A stretch of DNA of 64,000 bases, from the NCBI RefSeq assembly GCF_023283885.1, contig NZ_JAKILA010000021.1, positions 23,906 to 87,905 of the forward strand. The letters run 5' to 3'. Below are positions 8,385-16,584 of the stretch, one piece after another (positions within the stretch are counted from its first letter, which is position 1; the number at the start of each line of letters is the position of its first letter). Both the position numbers and the translations under genes were made by a program. The notes under the pieces are model-generated. The model searched no databases and was not told where the DNA came from. It saw only the letters and a list, made by a program, of their open reading frames with translations. This DNA is from Shewanella basaltis. GTDB taxonomy: Bacteria; Pseudomonadota; Gammaproteobacteria; Enterobacterales; Shewanellaceae.

Positions 8385-9608
8385 ATGTTTTCAAATCACC
8401 CAAAAAGGAGCACTAATAGCGCGTTATGCCTAATTGAAAGTGGATTTCAACTGAGTGTTAATCTTGTTGTGTTTATCATCGCAACGTGTTGCCTGACTGC
8501 TTGCCAATCGACCTCTTCACACGTTAAGCCTATGGATGTGCAAGATTTATTTTATGATGAATACTTTGCACCGGTAAATGTGATATCCCTAGATGAAATT
8601 TATCATCTGCCCGAACCGTTTATTGCACAATTTAGACGCCAATTTCAAGCTAACAATGCACTGCGCAGTACCAATCAGCTAGCAAATGAATGGCTTGCTC
8701 AATATATTGGCGCACAAGCTGGTGGGTTTGAATATCGGGATCATTTTACTCGTCCTGCCAGTGAAACGGTGCTAAATCGACAAGGCAATTGTATGTCATT
8801 GGTGGTGCTGTCAGCGGCATTGGCCGATGTGCTAAAAGTACCTGTTGAGTTTTATGATATTAACGTTGAACCCATTTGGGACCGCCGCGGTGGATTTTTT
8901 TTGGTCAATGGCCATGTTAATTTAAGTTTGCTTCCACCAGAAAATACCCAAAGTGTGGTGTTTCGGGGAGCTGAAGTGCTTGTTGATTTTTTACCTGAGC
9001 GTTCTGTTAGAGCTTATGAAAAACAGAAAGTCAATAAGCGACAACTTAGTGCGATGTACTACAATAATGTTGCAGCAGAAGCACTAGTTGAAAATGACTA
9101 TAATCGGGCGTATGCATTGGTCAAAGAAGCCATTAGGTTAAACCCACAATATGTTGCAGCTATTAATACTCTCGCGGTTATTTATCGTCATAAAGGCTTC
9201 AGCAATGAGGCTGAACAGGTTTATCGTGCCGCGTTAAACATTGATCCGAATGATTTATCTACCCTATATAATTTGGCTTTGATCTTGGGGGAGCAAGATC
9301 GCTTAGAAGAGTGGGCACAAGTCCATAAAGTGCTTGAACTTGCGCGGATTAACAATCCCTTTTATTACTTTGATATGGCTCAACAAGCCTATTTTGATCG
9401 GCAATATCAAGACGCCCTTGTCTGGTACAAACGTGCAGTTGCTAAGGCTGATTATCGGCATGAGTTTTATTTTGGCCTGTCCAGAGCGTATTGGGCAACT
9501 GGTGAAGAGCGATTAGCCGAGAAACATTTGAAGCGCGCTTTAGCACTCAGTGATGTGAGCAATAAGCAACGTTACCAAAGTAAATTGCAAGCAATGAGAA
9601 AACAATAG
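8385..9608 (+). CDS. TPR lipoprotein with a transglutaminase-like N-terminal domain
   Basis: A 407-residue protein. A hydrophobic segment at about 24-38 ends in a lipobox LTAC with C40, so it is probably anchored in a membrane as a lipoprotein, with an unusually long leader before the hydrophobic core. Residues about 100-190 resemble the bacterial transglutaminase-like fold: ASETVLNRQGNCMSLVVLSA with C136, and GHVNLSL with H177. From about 205 to the end are tetratricopeptide repeats (NPQYVAAINTLAVIYRHKG, DPNDLSTLYNLALILG and others). Substrate and partner are unknown. A later ATG would lose the lipobox. Confidence 0.75.
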   Translation: MFSNHPKRSTNSALCLIESGFQLSVNLVVFIIATCCLTACQSTSSHVKPMDVQDLFYDEYFAPVNVISLDEIYHLPEPFIAQFRRQFQANNALRSTNQLANEWLAQYIGAQAGGFEYRDHFTRPASETVLNRQGNCMSLVVLSAALADVLKVPVEFYDINVEPIWDRRGGFFLVNGHVNLSLLPPENTQSVVFRGAEVLVDFLPERSVRAYEKQKVNKRQLSAMYYNNVAAEALVENDYNRAYALVKEAIRLNPQYVAAINTLAVIYRHKGFSNEAEQVYRAALNIDPNDLSTLYNLALILGEQDRLEEWAQVHKVLELARINNPFYYFDMAQQAYFDRQYQDALVWYKRAVAKADYRHEFYFGLSRAYWATGEERLAEKHLKRALALSDVSNKQRYQSKLQAMRKQ

Positions 9609-9675
9609 GGCCGGTTGATTTTTTCGCTGCAAAACAATCTTGAAGGTTCAACAGGCACTAAGGTTATCGAGTCAA

Positions 9676-10527
9676 TTAATTAACATGCTCAGTGGGTTGG
9701 TAATTATTTTGCTCAGCTAAACTGAGTATTTCTTGGTATTGATAAGATTGCTTTAGTGAAGAAATGGCATGATTAACAGCAGCGGCAGTATTTTTGTCAT
9801 GGCAAGCAATTTTTCGCTCGGCTGGATCAAACAGCGGAACTTCTGTTACTGACACCCCGGTGTTGAGTCTATCTTTTAACAAATGGCGGTAATATTCAAA
9901 AATCCGTTGCTCAAGCACAACGGATTGAATATGCCCATTAAACAGCATAACAACCTGGCTTTTTTGATTTGATATTTCGCTGTAGTTTGCATGGTCTGTC
10001 GCAAGCGCTTTAAACTCTTCGCCTAAATATTGTTTAGCGTTTTGAAACCCTAACACAGTTACATTGTTAAGATCTTGGATTTCATGGATCGCCAATTTAT
10101 TTTTTGTTAAATAAAATACGCTGTTTTGGTATTCAATTAAACTTTGGGTGTAAAACAAGCCTTGAACATTATCTGGTGTGTTAATCATGCAATCTACTTT
10201 TTTTGATTGAACCAGACGTTGTGCGCGTAAATTGGGCGCATGTACTATCTCTTTTATATGCATTCCTTCGAGTTTAAGGGCGGCGACTAATAAATCGTAT
10301 TGCACTCCTTGTGGTTGATCAGCAAAAAAGTAGGGTGCAATACTGTTACTAGTTGAAAAGCTGACTTGCTTGATAGGTGTGGTAGGCATTTGCTGAAAAT
10401 AGGCAGCGTGTTGGTCCACCAATGGGTGTTTTTGTTCTGGAGGAGTGACAACTACAGTGGCCGTTGCAAAGGGATAACCCATGGATGAGCTAAGTGTAAC
10501 AAGTAATAACAAGATGCCAAATTTCAA
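9676..10527 (-). CDS. Periplasmic solute-binding protein (SBP family 3-like)
   Basis: A 283-residue protein with a signal peptide (about 1-23). It has the layout of extracellular solute-binding family 3: SNSIAPYFFADQPQGVQYDLL near the start of the mature part, a central hinge with NNVTVLGFQNAKQYLGEEF, and a helical C-terminal end. No transporter genes adjoin it. Stand-alone members of this type are common in shewanellae. The ligand cannot be predicted. It is convergent with the TPR lipoprotein gene. Confidence 0.7.
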   Translation of the reverse strand: MKFGILLLLVTLSSSMGYPFATATVVVTPPEQKHPLVDQHAAYFQQMPTTPIKQVSFSTSNSIAPYFFADQPQGVQYDLLVAALKLEGMHIKEIVHAPNLRAQRLVQSKKVDCMINTPDNVQGLFYTQSLIEYQNSVFYLTKNKLAIHEIQDLNNVTVLGFQNAKQYLGEEFKALATDHANYSEISNQKSQVVMLFNGHIQSVVLEQRIFEYYRHLLKDRLNTGVSVTEVPLFDPAERKIACHDKNTAAAVNHAISSLKQSYQYQEILSLAEQNNYQPTEHVN

Positions 10528-10885
10528 ACGTTAACTTCCTTATGGTGCCATTAGTGTATTGAGAAACTCACTTCCTTGTTATCATGTAGTTGATTTAGTT
10601 AAATTAATAACCAATAGTGTCAAAGTGTACGGCAGGCAACATGTTTTGATTGAGCGAATGAGACTTATCAACGCTAACCTTTATATAGACTTTAAACAAT
10701 AACCTTGTATCGGCTGAGATGAATAATACTTGATTGATTTGTCGATAGATACTGGTTAAATTGGCTAATTATGTTCATTTTTCTGATGTATTGTGGATCG
10801 TATTTATATCATTTTTATGAATTAATTCTTATTTTTCCAATCAATTGAATAAGCGCTATTGTGGGTTTGCTGGAGTTGTAACCAT
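10528..10885. other. Intergenic region between a divergent solute-binding gene and aroG
   Basis: About 360 AT-rich bases that must contain both divergent promoters. I looked for a TyrR-type TGTAAA-N6-TTTACA palindrome, as would suit aroG, and found none convincing. No other structure was seen. Confidence 0.5.
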
Positions 10886-11938
10886 ATGTATTATCAAAAT
10901 GACGATATTCGTATCGATGAAATAAAAGAATTGCTGCCGCCTATTGCGATTCTTGAGCGATTTCCGGCAACTGAGCAAGCATCTGCAACCGTGTTTAATG
11001 CACGCAACAATATTCATAATATTTTAACGCGTAAAGATGATAGGTTACTGGTTGTTATTGGTCCTTGTTCTATCCATGATCCTGTGGCGGCATTGGAATA
11101 TGGACAACGTTTGGTTGCCTTGCGTGAGCAATACAAAGAGCAGCTTGAAATTGTGATGCGGGTGTATTTTGAAAAGCCTCGTACAACTGTCGGTTGGAAG
11201 GGGTTGATCAATGATCCCTACATGGATAATAGTTTTCAGTTAAATGATGGTTTAAGAACCGCGCGTAAGCTTCTTGTTGATTTAAATGATCACGGAATGC
11301 CTACAGCAGGTGAGTTTTTAGACATGATTACTCCGCAATATGTTGCCGACATGATGTGTTGGGGGGCTATTGGAGCACGTACAACTGAGTCTCAAGTTCA
11401 TCGTGAGTTGTCATCTGGTTTGTCTTGTCCTGTTGGTTTTAAAAATGGCACAGATGGTACGATAAAGGTCGCCATTGATGCTATTGGCGCAGCCAATGCT
11501 CCGCACCATTTTTTGTCGGTGACTAAGTTTGGTCATTCTGCAATTGTATCGACTAAAGGCAATCCTGATTGTCATATTATTTTGCGCGGTGGACGTGAGC
11601 CCAATTACAGCGCCAATCATGTTAAAGAGATTTCCATTCAGCTTGAAAAAGCGGGCTTGCTAGACAACATCATGATTGACTTTAGCCATGCAAACAGCAG
11701 CAAAGATTATAAAAAACAAATGTTAGTTGCACAGGACGTTGCAAACCAAATAGCTGCCGGCACTAAGGCTATTTTTGGTGTAATGGTTGAAAGCCACTTG
11801 GTTGAAGGTCGTCAAGATTTAATTGATGGCGTTCAGTTATGTTATGGGCAAAGTATTACCGATGCTTGTATTGGTTGGAGTGATACCGAATCGCTACTTG
11901 CCACATTAAATCAAAGCGTTAAGCAGCGCCGAAAGTAA
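10886..11938 (+). CDS. aroG: 3-deoxy-7-phosphoheptulonate synthase (AroG type)
   Basis: A 350-residue class I DAHP synthase, closely collinear with E. coli AroG. It condenses phosphoenolpyruvate with erythrose 4-phosphate, the first step of aromatic amino acid synthesis. Visible landmarks are VVIGPCSIHDP (metal-binding Cys), EKPRTTVGWKGL, GARTTESQVHRE, PVGFKNGTDG, and DFSHANSSK. The ATG at 10886 with TGGAG upstream fits the family N-terminus MYYQNDDIRI; an earlier in-frame GTG would add nine residues not seen in relatives. The Phe-sensitive isozyme is inferred from overall similarity. A strong terminator follows. Confidence 0.95.
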   Translation: MYYQNDDIRIDEIKELLPPIAILERFPATEQASATVFNARNNIHNILTRKDDRLLVVIGPCSIHDPVAALEYGQRLVALREQYKEQLEIVMRVYFEKPRTTVGWKGLINDPYMDNSFQLNDGLRTARKLLVDLNDHGMPTAGEFLDMITPQYVADMMCWGAIGARTTESQVHRELSSGLSCPVGFKNGTDGTIKVAIDAIGAANAPHHFLSVTKFGHSAIVSTKGNPDCHIILRGGREPNYSANHVKEISIQLEKAGLLDNIMIDFSHANSSKDYKKQMLVAQDVANQIAAGTKAIFGVMVESHLVEGRQDLIDGVQLCYGQSITDACIGWSDTESLLATLNQSVKQRRK

Positions 11939-11950
11939 CATCAATATAAA

Positions 11951-11983
11951 AAATAAGGCGCTAAATGCGCCTTATTTTTTTAT
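11951..11983 (+). terminator. Intrinsic terminator of aroG
   Basis: Stem AAATAAGGCGC / GCGCCTTATTT with a TAAAT loop and a T-run. The right arm contains the stop codon of the convergent 58-codon gene, so one DNA segment serves both genes. Confidence 0.92.
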
Positions 11984-12148
11984 TTGTTCACTTAGGTATT
12001 CATTTGCTTTTGCTAAACTACCAAAGGCAGAAATAAGATTATTACGGCCTTTATCTTGTAATTCAGGGTTACCAGATTCAATCATCATCCATACCCAGGT
12101 TTGTATTAGTTGTAGTGGTGGGTATTGAACTTTCGAGCTATCCAACAT
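11972..12148 (-). CDS. Small 58-residue protein of unknown function
   Basis: Translation of the minus strand from the ATG at 12146-12148 gives MLDSSKVQYPPLQLIQTW and ends LAKANEYLSEQIKK. AAGGA stands seven bases before the start. The protein is soluble, with two Trp and two Met close together (QTWVWMMIES) and a helical C-terminal half. The good ribosome site and coding-like composition support a real gene, but I do not recognise a family. It is convergent with aroG and its stop codon lies in the aroG terminator stem. Confidence 0.65.
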   Translation of the reverse strand: MLDSSKVQYPPLQLIQTWVWMMIESGNPELQDKGRNNLISAFGSLAKANEYLSEQIKK

Positions 12149-12490
12149 AAAGCATCCTTCAAACTGTAAATCGTTGTTTGTGAATAACCAAACAGTCGTT
12201 TATTTATACCCAAAGAGTATCAAATAAAAACCTTAGAAATAACTCTATTTAGGCATTAAAAGGGAAAATTGACGAAAAAAAATTAAAAAGTAGTCGGTTT
12301 GAGCTATATGTACTGATATTTTGTAAGTCTAAAGTGCTACATGTGTTGAGCGGTTGTGCATGAGATGGGTCATGGCCCCTTTGAGATAGAGTAAAATGTG
12401 ACACAAATCTAATCAGAGAATGCAATATAATAAGACAATGGTATATGTAATTGAGTACTGCTAATAAAGCGGATAACCACTGGAGAAGCG
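12149..12490. other. Intergenic promoter region
   Basis: About 340 bp between the small minus-strand gene and the ABC exporter gene, presumably with both promoters. AT-rich; no repeat, clear operator or small reading frame was recognised. Confidence 0.5.
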
Positions 12491-14302
12491 ATGAGACCTT
12501 CTGCGTATTTTGAAGGCCCTGTAGGGAAACTAAACTGGCACGTTTTACGTTTATTGTGGCCCTATTTAATTGAGTTTAAAGGCCGAGTGCTATTGGCCAT
12601 GATGTGTTTAATTATTGCTAAAATAGCGAGTGTAGGCTTACCGTTTATTTTAAAAAACCTCGTCGACACATTAGACAATTCAAGTGTAGTTCAAGGGTTG
12701 GCTGTGCCCTTGGGTTTGGTGGTTGCGTACGGTGTGGTACGTTTTTTAAACGTGATTATAGGCGAGGTTCGGGATACCTTATTTGGTCGTGTGACTGAGC
12801 GAGCTATCCGTCGTCTTGGGCTTGCAGTGTTTGAGCATTTACATCGCTTAGATCTCGACTTTCATCTTGATCGTCGCACAGGTGGGTTGTCTCGTGACAT
12901 TGAGCGAGGCACCAGTGGTGTGAGCTTTTTAATGCGTTTTATGGTGTTTAATATTGTACCTACTTTGCTTGAAATCACCTTAGTAATAGGCATTTTCTTT
13001 TTCAATTATGGCATCAGTTTCGCGATGATTACCCTAGTGTCAGTCATTGCTTATATTGGTTATTCCATTCGTGCAACAGAGTGGCGTACTGGGTATGTAC
13101 GCGATGCTGCAAAAGCTGATTCACTTGCCAATACACGTGCAATAGACAGTTTATTAAATTATGAGACGGTAAAATATTTTAATAACGAAGAATATGAATC
13201 AAAGCGTTATGATAATGCGCTAGCGCAATGGGAAGTCGCCAAACGCAAAAACCGTTTATCTTTACTGGCGTTAAATGGTGGTCAGGCATTGATTATTGCC
13301 ATTGCAATGACCGCTATGATGGCGCTAGCAGCACACCAAGTTGTTCATGAGGAAATGACCATTGGTGATTTTGTTTTGATTAACGCCTTTATGATGCAAC
13401 TGTTTATCCCGCTCAACTTTTTAGGTTTTGTATATCGAGAAATCCGGGGGGCATTGGCTAATATTGAACGCATGTTTGACATCATGGCAAATGTGCCAAA
13501 AGTAGAAGATCAAGATAGCGCCTCATCATTAAGTCCTGCTATAGGCGCAATCCAGTTTAATGATGTGAGTTTTCAATATGGTGATAGAAGTATATTGAAA
13601 AAGGTCAGTTTTGATGTGCCAGCAGGCAAAAAAATCGCAGTGGTTGGCGACAGTGGTGCCGGTAAATCGACCATCATTAAACTGCTTTTTCGTTTTTATG
13701 ATGTAAACAGTGGCGCGATTACGATTGATGGCGTTGATATTCGTCATTTGACTCAACTTGCATTACGAAAAGCAATTGCTGTTGTGCCTCAAGATACCGT
13801 GCTATTTAATGATTCTATATACGAGAACATTCGTTATGGACGTCCTGATGCAACCGAAGCAGAGATTAAGCAAGCTACCCAGTTAGCTCACTTAAGCGAC
13901 TTTATCGATTCATTACCCGATAAAGGTGACACCAAAGTAGGGGAGCGCGGTTTAAAATTATCCGGTGGTGAAAAGCAACGCGTGGCTATAGCACGTGCAG
14001 TGTTAAAAGGGGCGCCCATTTTAGTGTTTGATGAGGCTACCTCGTCATTAGACTCTCGGTCAGAGCAAGCAATATTGAGTGCATTGCGAGATGCCGCCAA
14101 AGGCCATACAAGCCTTGTTGTTGCGCATAGGTTATCAACCATTATCGATGCAGACCAGATTGTTGTGCTCAGTAAAGGTTGCATTGTAGAGCACGGCACC
14201 CATAGTAGTTTATTGGCTCAGCAGGGGTTATATGCTCGTTTATGGCATATTCAGCACGAACAAGACGATGAAAACGTTGGCGATGAAGCATTAACTGATT
14301 GA
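12491..14302 (+). CDS. Atm1/ABCB-type ABC exporter (fused permease and ATPase)
   Basis: A 603-residue half-transporter. Six membrane helices in the first ~320 residues form an ABC transporter type I exporter domain. The nucleotide-binding domain follows: Walker A GDSGAGKST near 385-393, signature LSGGEKQR near 490, Walker B ILVFDEATSSLD near 511, and switch His in VAHRLST. The sequence, including NNEEYE and YDNALAQWEVA in the membrane domain, resembles the Atm1/HMT1 subgroup, which exports glutathione-linked metal or sulfur compounds; substrate is an inference. It would act as a homodimer. No gene is close enough for an operon. Confidence 0.88.
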   Translation: MRPSAYFEGPVGKLNWHVLRLLWPYLIEFKGRVLLAMMCLIIAKIASVGLPFILKNLVDTLDNSSVVQGLAVPLGLVVAYGVVRFLNVIIGEVRDTLFGRVTERAIRRLGLAVFEHLHRLDLDFHLDRRTGGLSRDIERGTSGVSFLMRFMVFNIVPTLLEITLVIGIFFFNYGISFAMITLVSVIAYIGYSIRATEWRTGYVRDAAKADSLANTRAIDSLLNYETVKYFNNEEYESKRYDNALAQWEVAKRKNRLSLLALNGGQALIIAIAMTAMMALAAHQVVHEEMTIGDFVLINAFMMQLFIPLNFLGFVYREIRGALANIERMFDIMANVPKVEDQDSASSLSPAIGAIQFNDVSFQYGDRSILKKVSFDVPAGKKIAVVGDSGAGKSTIIKLLFRFYDVNSGAITIDGVDIRHLTQLALRKAIAVVPQDTVLFNDSIYENIRYGRPDATEAEIKQATQLAHLSDFIDSLPDKGDTKVGERGLKLSGGEKQRVAIARAVLKGAPILVFDEATSSLDSRSEQAILSALRDAAKGHTSLVVAHRLSTIIDADQIVVLSKGCIVEHGTHSSLLAQQGLYARLWHIQHEQDDENVGDEALTD

Positions 14303-14938
14303 TACCATACTTGGCGTAGGGGGTTGATCTATGGGCACCCTAGTAGGCCTTTATTGGCGCTAAATTGATGTTATTTACCATTAATATTGATTTTAACGAT
14401 AAGGTGTCATGCACATGCGCAACTGTGGCTCATATTTGGTGATATCGGGCGTGTTGGTTATGAGTGTTATCATCACGACTCGTTTGATTGATTCAGTTTA
14501 ATCGTTAACGACACTGTTTGTTGGCAGTCTTGTTTATACGCACGAATACCTATGGGGTCGGTTTATCTTGCACACATTGTTACACACTCTCTTATTGCAG
14601 CAGGTGTTTTGTTGATATATTAATGATCTCTTAGTGTGGGTATATTATTATTAGCAATATAAGTGAAATCACTTATTTGTTAATGTTTATTGGGTGATAA
14701 GGGGCTGTAGCTCTTTGAGGTTGTTTTCAGCACGTGTATACGTATTGATACTAAATTAAAGCTTGTGTTGTTATGCTATATCACCTGTCGATAATGCTGT
14801 TGAAATCACTTACAAAGGCAGTACCAAGGCTTCGGTTTAAAACGTGCTTAACTCGAGCAGCATTCAACCAGCAAAGATCAATATACCCTAAAGAGTCGTT
14901 GTTAATTTGAGGTGAAAAATGATGTATGGAGGTGACTT
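14303..14938. other. Repeat-bearing non-coding region
   Basis: About 640 bp without a convincing gene. It holds a degenerate family-B end (14826-14892) near its right side. The rest is AT-rich with no strong hairpin or operator seen. It is the left part of a 2.3-kb repeat-rich zone that runs to 16570. Confidence 0.5.
14826..14892. repeat. Degenerate family-B right-end fragment
   Basis: CTTAACTCGAGCAGCATTC followed by AACCAGCAAAGATCAA matches the right end of element B near 16336-16372, but the terminal CAGGCCC is replaced by TATACCC. Reads as a decayed solo end. Confidence 0.55.
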
Positions 14939-15160
14939 GTGCATAATATTGCGTTAATAGCGGCGCTTGAAGGCACCAGACATCAAGTGACGACGGATTG
15001 GTTTGCGATTATGGCGATGCTGAAAACCCGTAATATGTCTGACGATGCAATCGAGCTTGTTTATAATGATTTATGTGCAGGCTTGCGAGTGACCACTCGT
15101 GGGTTAACGTTAGCAAAAGCCATTGAACAGCAATATGTCGCCACTAAAGGCGTAGAATAA
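14939..15160 (+). CDS. Small 73-residue protein of unknown function
   Basis: The GTG start at 14939 follows GGAGGTG by four bases. The protein is soluble (MHNIALIAALEGTRHQVTTD..), with a probable helix-rich middle (LKTRNMSDDAIELVYNDL) and no membrane or metal motif. No ATG in this frame precedes the start; the overlapping ATG at 14919 opens another frame that ends after 12 codons. The strong ribosome site supports expression. I recognise no family. It lies between decayed repeats and the element nest. Confidence 0.55.
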   Translation: MHNIALIAALEGTRHQVTTDWFAIMAMLKTRNMSDDAIELVYNDLCAGLRVTTRGLTLAKAIEQQYVATKGVE

Positions 15161-15340
15161 TCTAATTTGTTGTCTAACCTTGTTAATCAACGGGGTTTTA
15201 TACCTGTTTTTTATGGGCGAGTACCATCTTGATGGTGTATTTAATGCTAGGTAGTCGCGATGCTGTGGTGGCTTGAGGTGTGTTAATAAAGCTGAAGGTA
15301 ATGTAAGTGAGGATAAATTAGCTATTGCTGATGTTTAAGG

Positions 15341-15547
15341 TTATTTTTTACGCCAACCAATGCAAACCATTTTTATTAATGCTTGAGGTGAAGGGTCGGG
15401 TATTAATCGTTTAATTTTGCCATGTTCAAAACACACCATCTCGCCTTCGATCTCAATCATACGATCGCAGTTTTTACAGCTAGCACTTAAGCTTTGCTCT
15501 TTTACAGGTATATTTTCCGAAGTAACTTTTAACATATCATCCTTCAT
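15341..15547 (-). CDS. Small cysteine-containing protein of unknown function
   Basis: A 68-residue product from the ATG at 15545-15547 (MKDDMLKVTSENIPV). It has CKNC, a further Cys 14 residues on (MVCFEHG) and one near the end (MVCIGWRKK), so a small zinc-binding fold is possible but unproven. Starts at TTG 15553 (two residues longer) and ATG 15535 (with AAGGAT upstream, four residues shorter) are alternatives. I do not recognise a named family. It faces the element nest, 130 bp away. Confidence 0.55.
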   Translation of the reverse strand: MKDDMLKVTSENIPVKEQSLSASCKNCDRMIEIEGEMVCFEHGKIKRLIPDPSPQALIKMVCIGWRKK

Positions 15548-15789
15548 ACACAAGCACCCTAAATCACATTAGCAAAGATTAATGTGATCCATATCAAGTT
15601 CCATTCTACACCTTATTATTGCTTTCAGCAAAGCGAACCTATACTAAAGCGGTAGATTAGTACTACCTAATTAGTCTAGCCTCAACTCTAGGTCCTGTTG
15701 ACCTTTCAAGGTTGTTTTTGCAGCGAATTGTTGGCCATTACTCATATACAAGTGCGCGGCAAAGACTTAGAGGTGTAGTTATTCTACAT

Positions 15790-16186
15790 AACCTGAGCTC
15801 GGGATAATAAATGCCTTTCAAACAGTCCTTTGCCCTGCTCACTGCGTTGAATCGACTTACAATAGGCTAGCTAACCTCAGCTCTGGATAACAAACGCCTT
15901 TCAAGCAGTCCTTTGCCTTCCTCACTGCGTTGAATTAACTTGCAATAGGCTAGCTATTGACGCGTTAATTCGCCTTGTTAGCAAAACAAATCACAAGCTT
16001 GACAGTGGATTTTAGTCAATCTATTGATTTATATCGTTATCAATACATCTCTTATCCAGAGTTGAGGTTAGCTATTGACGCGTCAATTCGCCTTGTTAGC
16101 AGAACAAATGACAAACTTGAAAGTGAGCGTGGTTAACATGTTGATTTTAAATAGTATAAGTTCATCCCTTATCCCGAGCTCAGGTT
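15790..16186. mobile_element. Composite miniature element, copy 2 (family A)
   Basis: The same 397-bp nested unit as at 689-1085, here with perfect 18-bp terminal inverted repeats AACCTGAGCTCGGGATAA and ACAT on both flanks (15786-15789, 16187-16190). Different target duplications at the two sites show two separate insertions rather than one duplicated chromosomal segment. Confidence 0.92.
15873..16069. mobile_element. Inner family-A element nested in copy 2
   Basis: Identical to the inner element of copy 1 over 197 bp and bounded by the same AGCT duplication. Its presence at the same internal position in both copies means the nesting happened once, before the unit spread. Confidence 0.88.
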
Positions 16187-16584
16187 ACATAAAAAGTCGA
16201 TAACGCAGTAAAAATGACCAACAAACGCTGCCCACAGGGTTCGGCTAAAAACGTTTTACTCTTTGTTGAACGATGCTTTACAAATAAAGAGTTGCTTAGG
16301 TGACTAGGCTACAATCCATTCGCCTCGATTAACACGTTTTTAACTCGAACAAAATTCAACCAGCAAAGATCAACAGGCCCTAGATAATAAATACATTTCA
16401 AACAGCACTTTGTACCGTTAACATTGTCAAATTTACTTACCATAGACTCGATATTGACACGTAAATTTGCCTAGTTATCAGCGCAAATAACAAGTTTGAA
16501 TGTATCGTATGGGGTTATTGGTAGAATCAACGTTATTTATTCATCTCTTAACCACAGTTGAGGTGAGTCTAAATTCGCCTTGTG

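Larger units (their letters stand above)
15691..16380. mobile_element. Family-B miniature element (TA-flanked), interrupted by composite A
   Basis: Ends are GGTCCTGTTGACCTTT and the reverse complement of GGGCCTGTTGATCTTT, with partial matching for about 25 bp. TA lies on both sides (15689-15690, 16381-16382) as expected of a TA-targeting element. Without the 397-bp insert and its 4-bp duplication it is 289 bp. No reading frame for a transposase is present. Confidence 0.8.
15678..16565. mobile_element. Old family-A miniature element split by a B element
   Basis: The left end AGCCTCAACTCTAGATAA (joined across the insert) and the right end TTAACCACAGTTGAGGTG are inverted relatives of the family-A ends. 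AGTCT flanks both sides (15673-15677, 16566-16570). Removing element B and one TA leaves exactly 196 bp, the length of the other family-A members, and the internal order (ATTTCAAACAGCACTTTG, TTGACACGTAAATTTGCC) matches. It is more diverged than the other copies, so probably the oldest layer. Confidence 0.8.

Noticed and set aside
14919..14957. 12-codon ATG frame overlapping the start of the 73-residue gene, possible leader peptide
   Set aside because: No regulatory codon run or attenuator hairpin; the same GGAGGTG serves the GTG start, so the small frame is likely chance.
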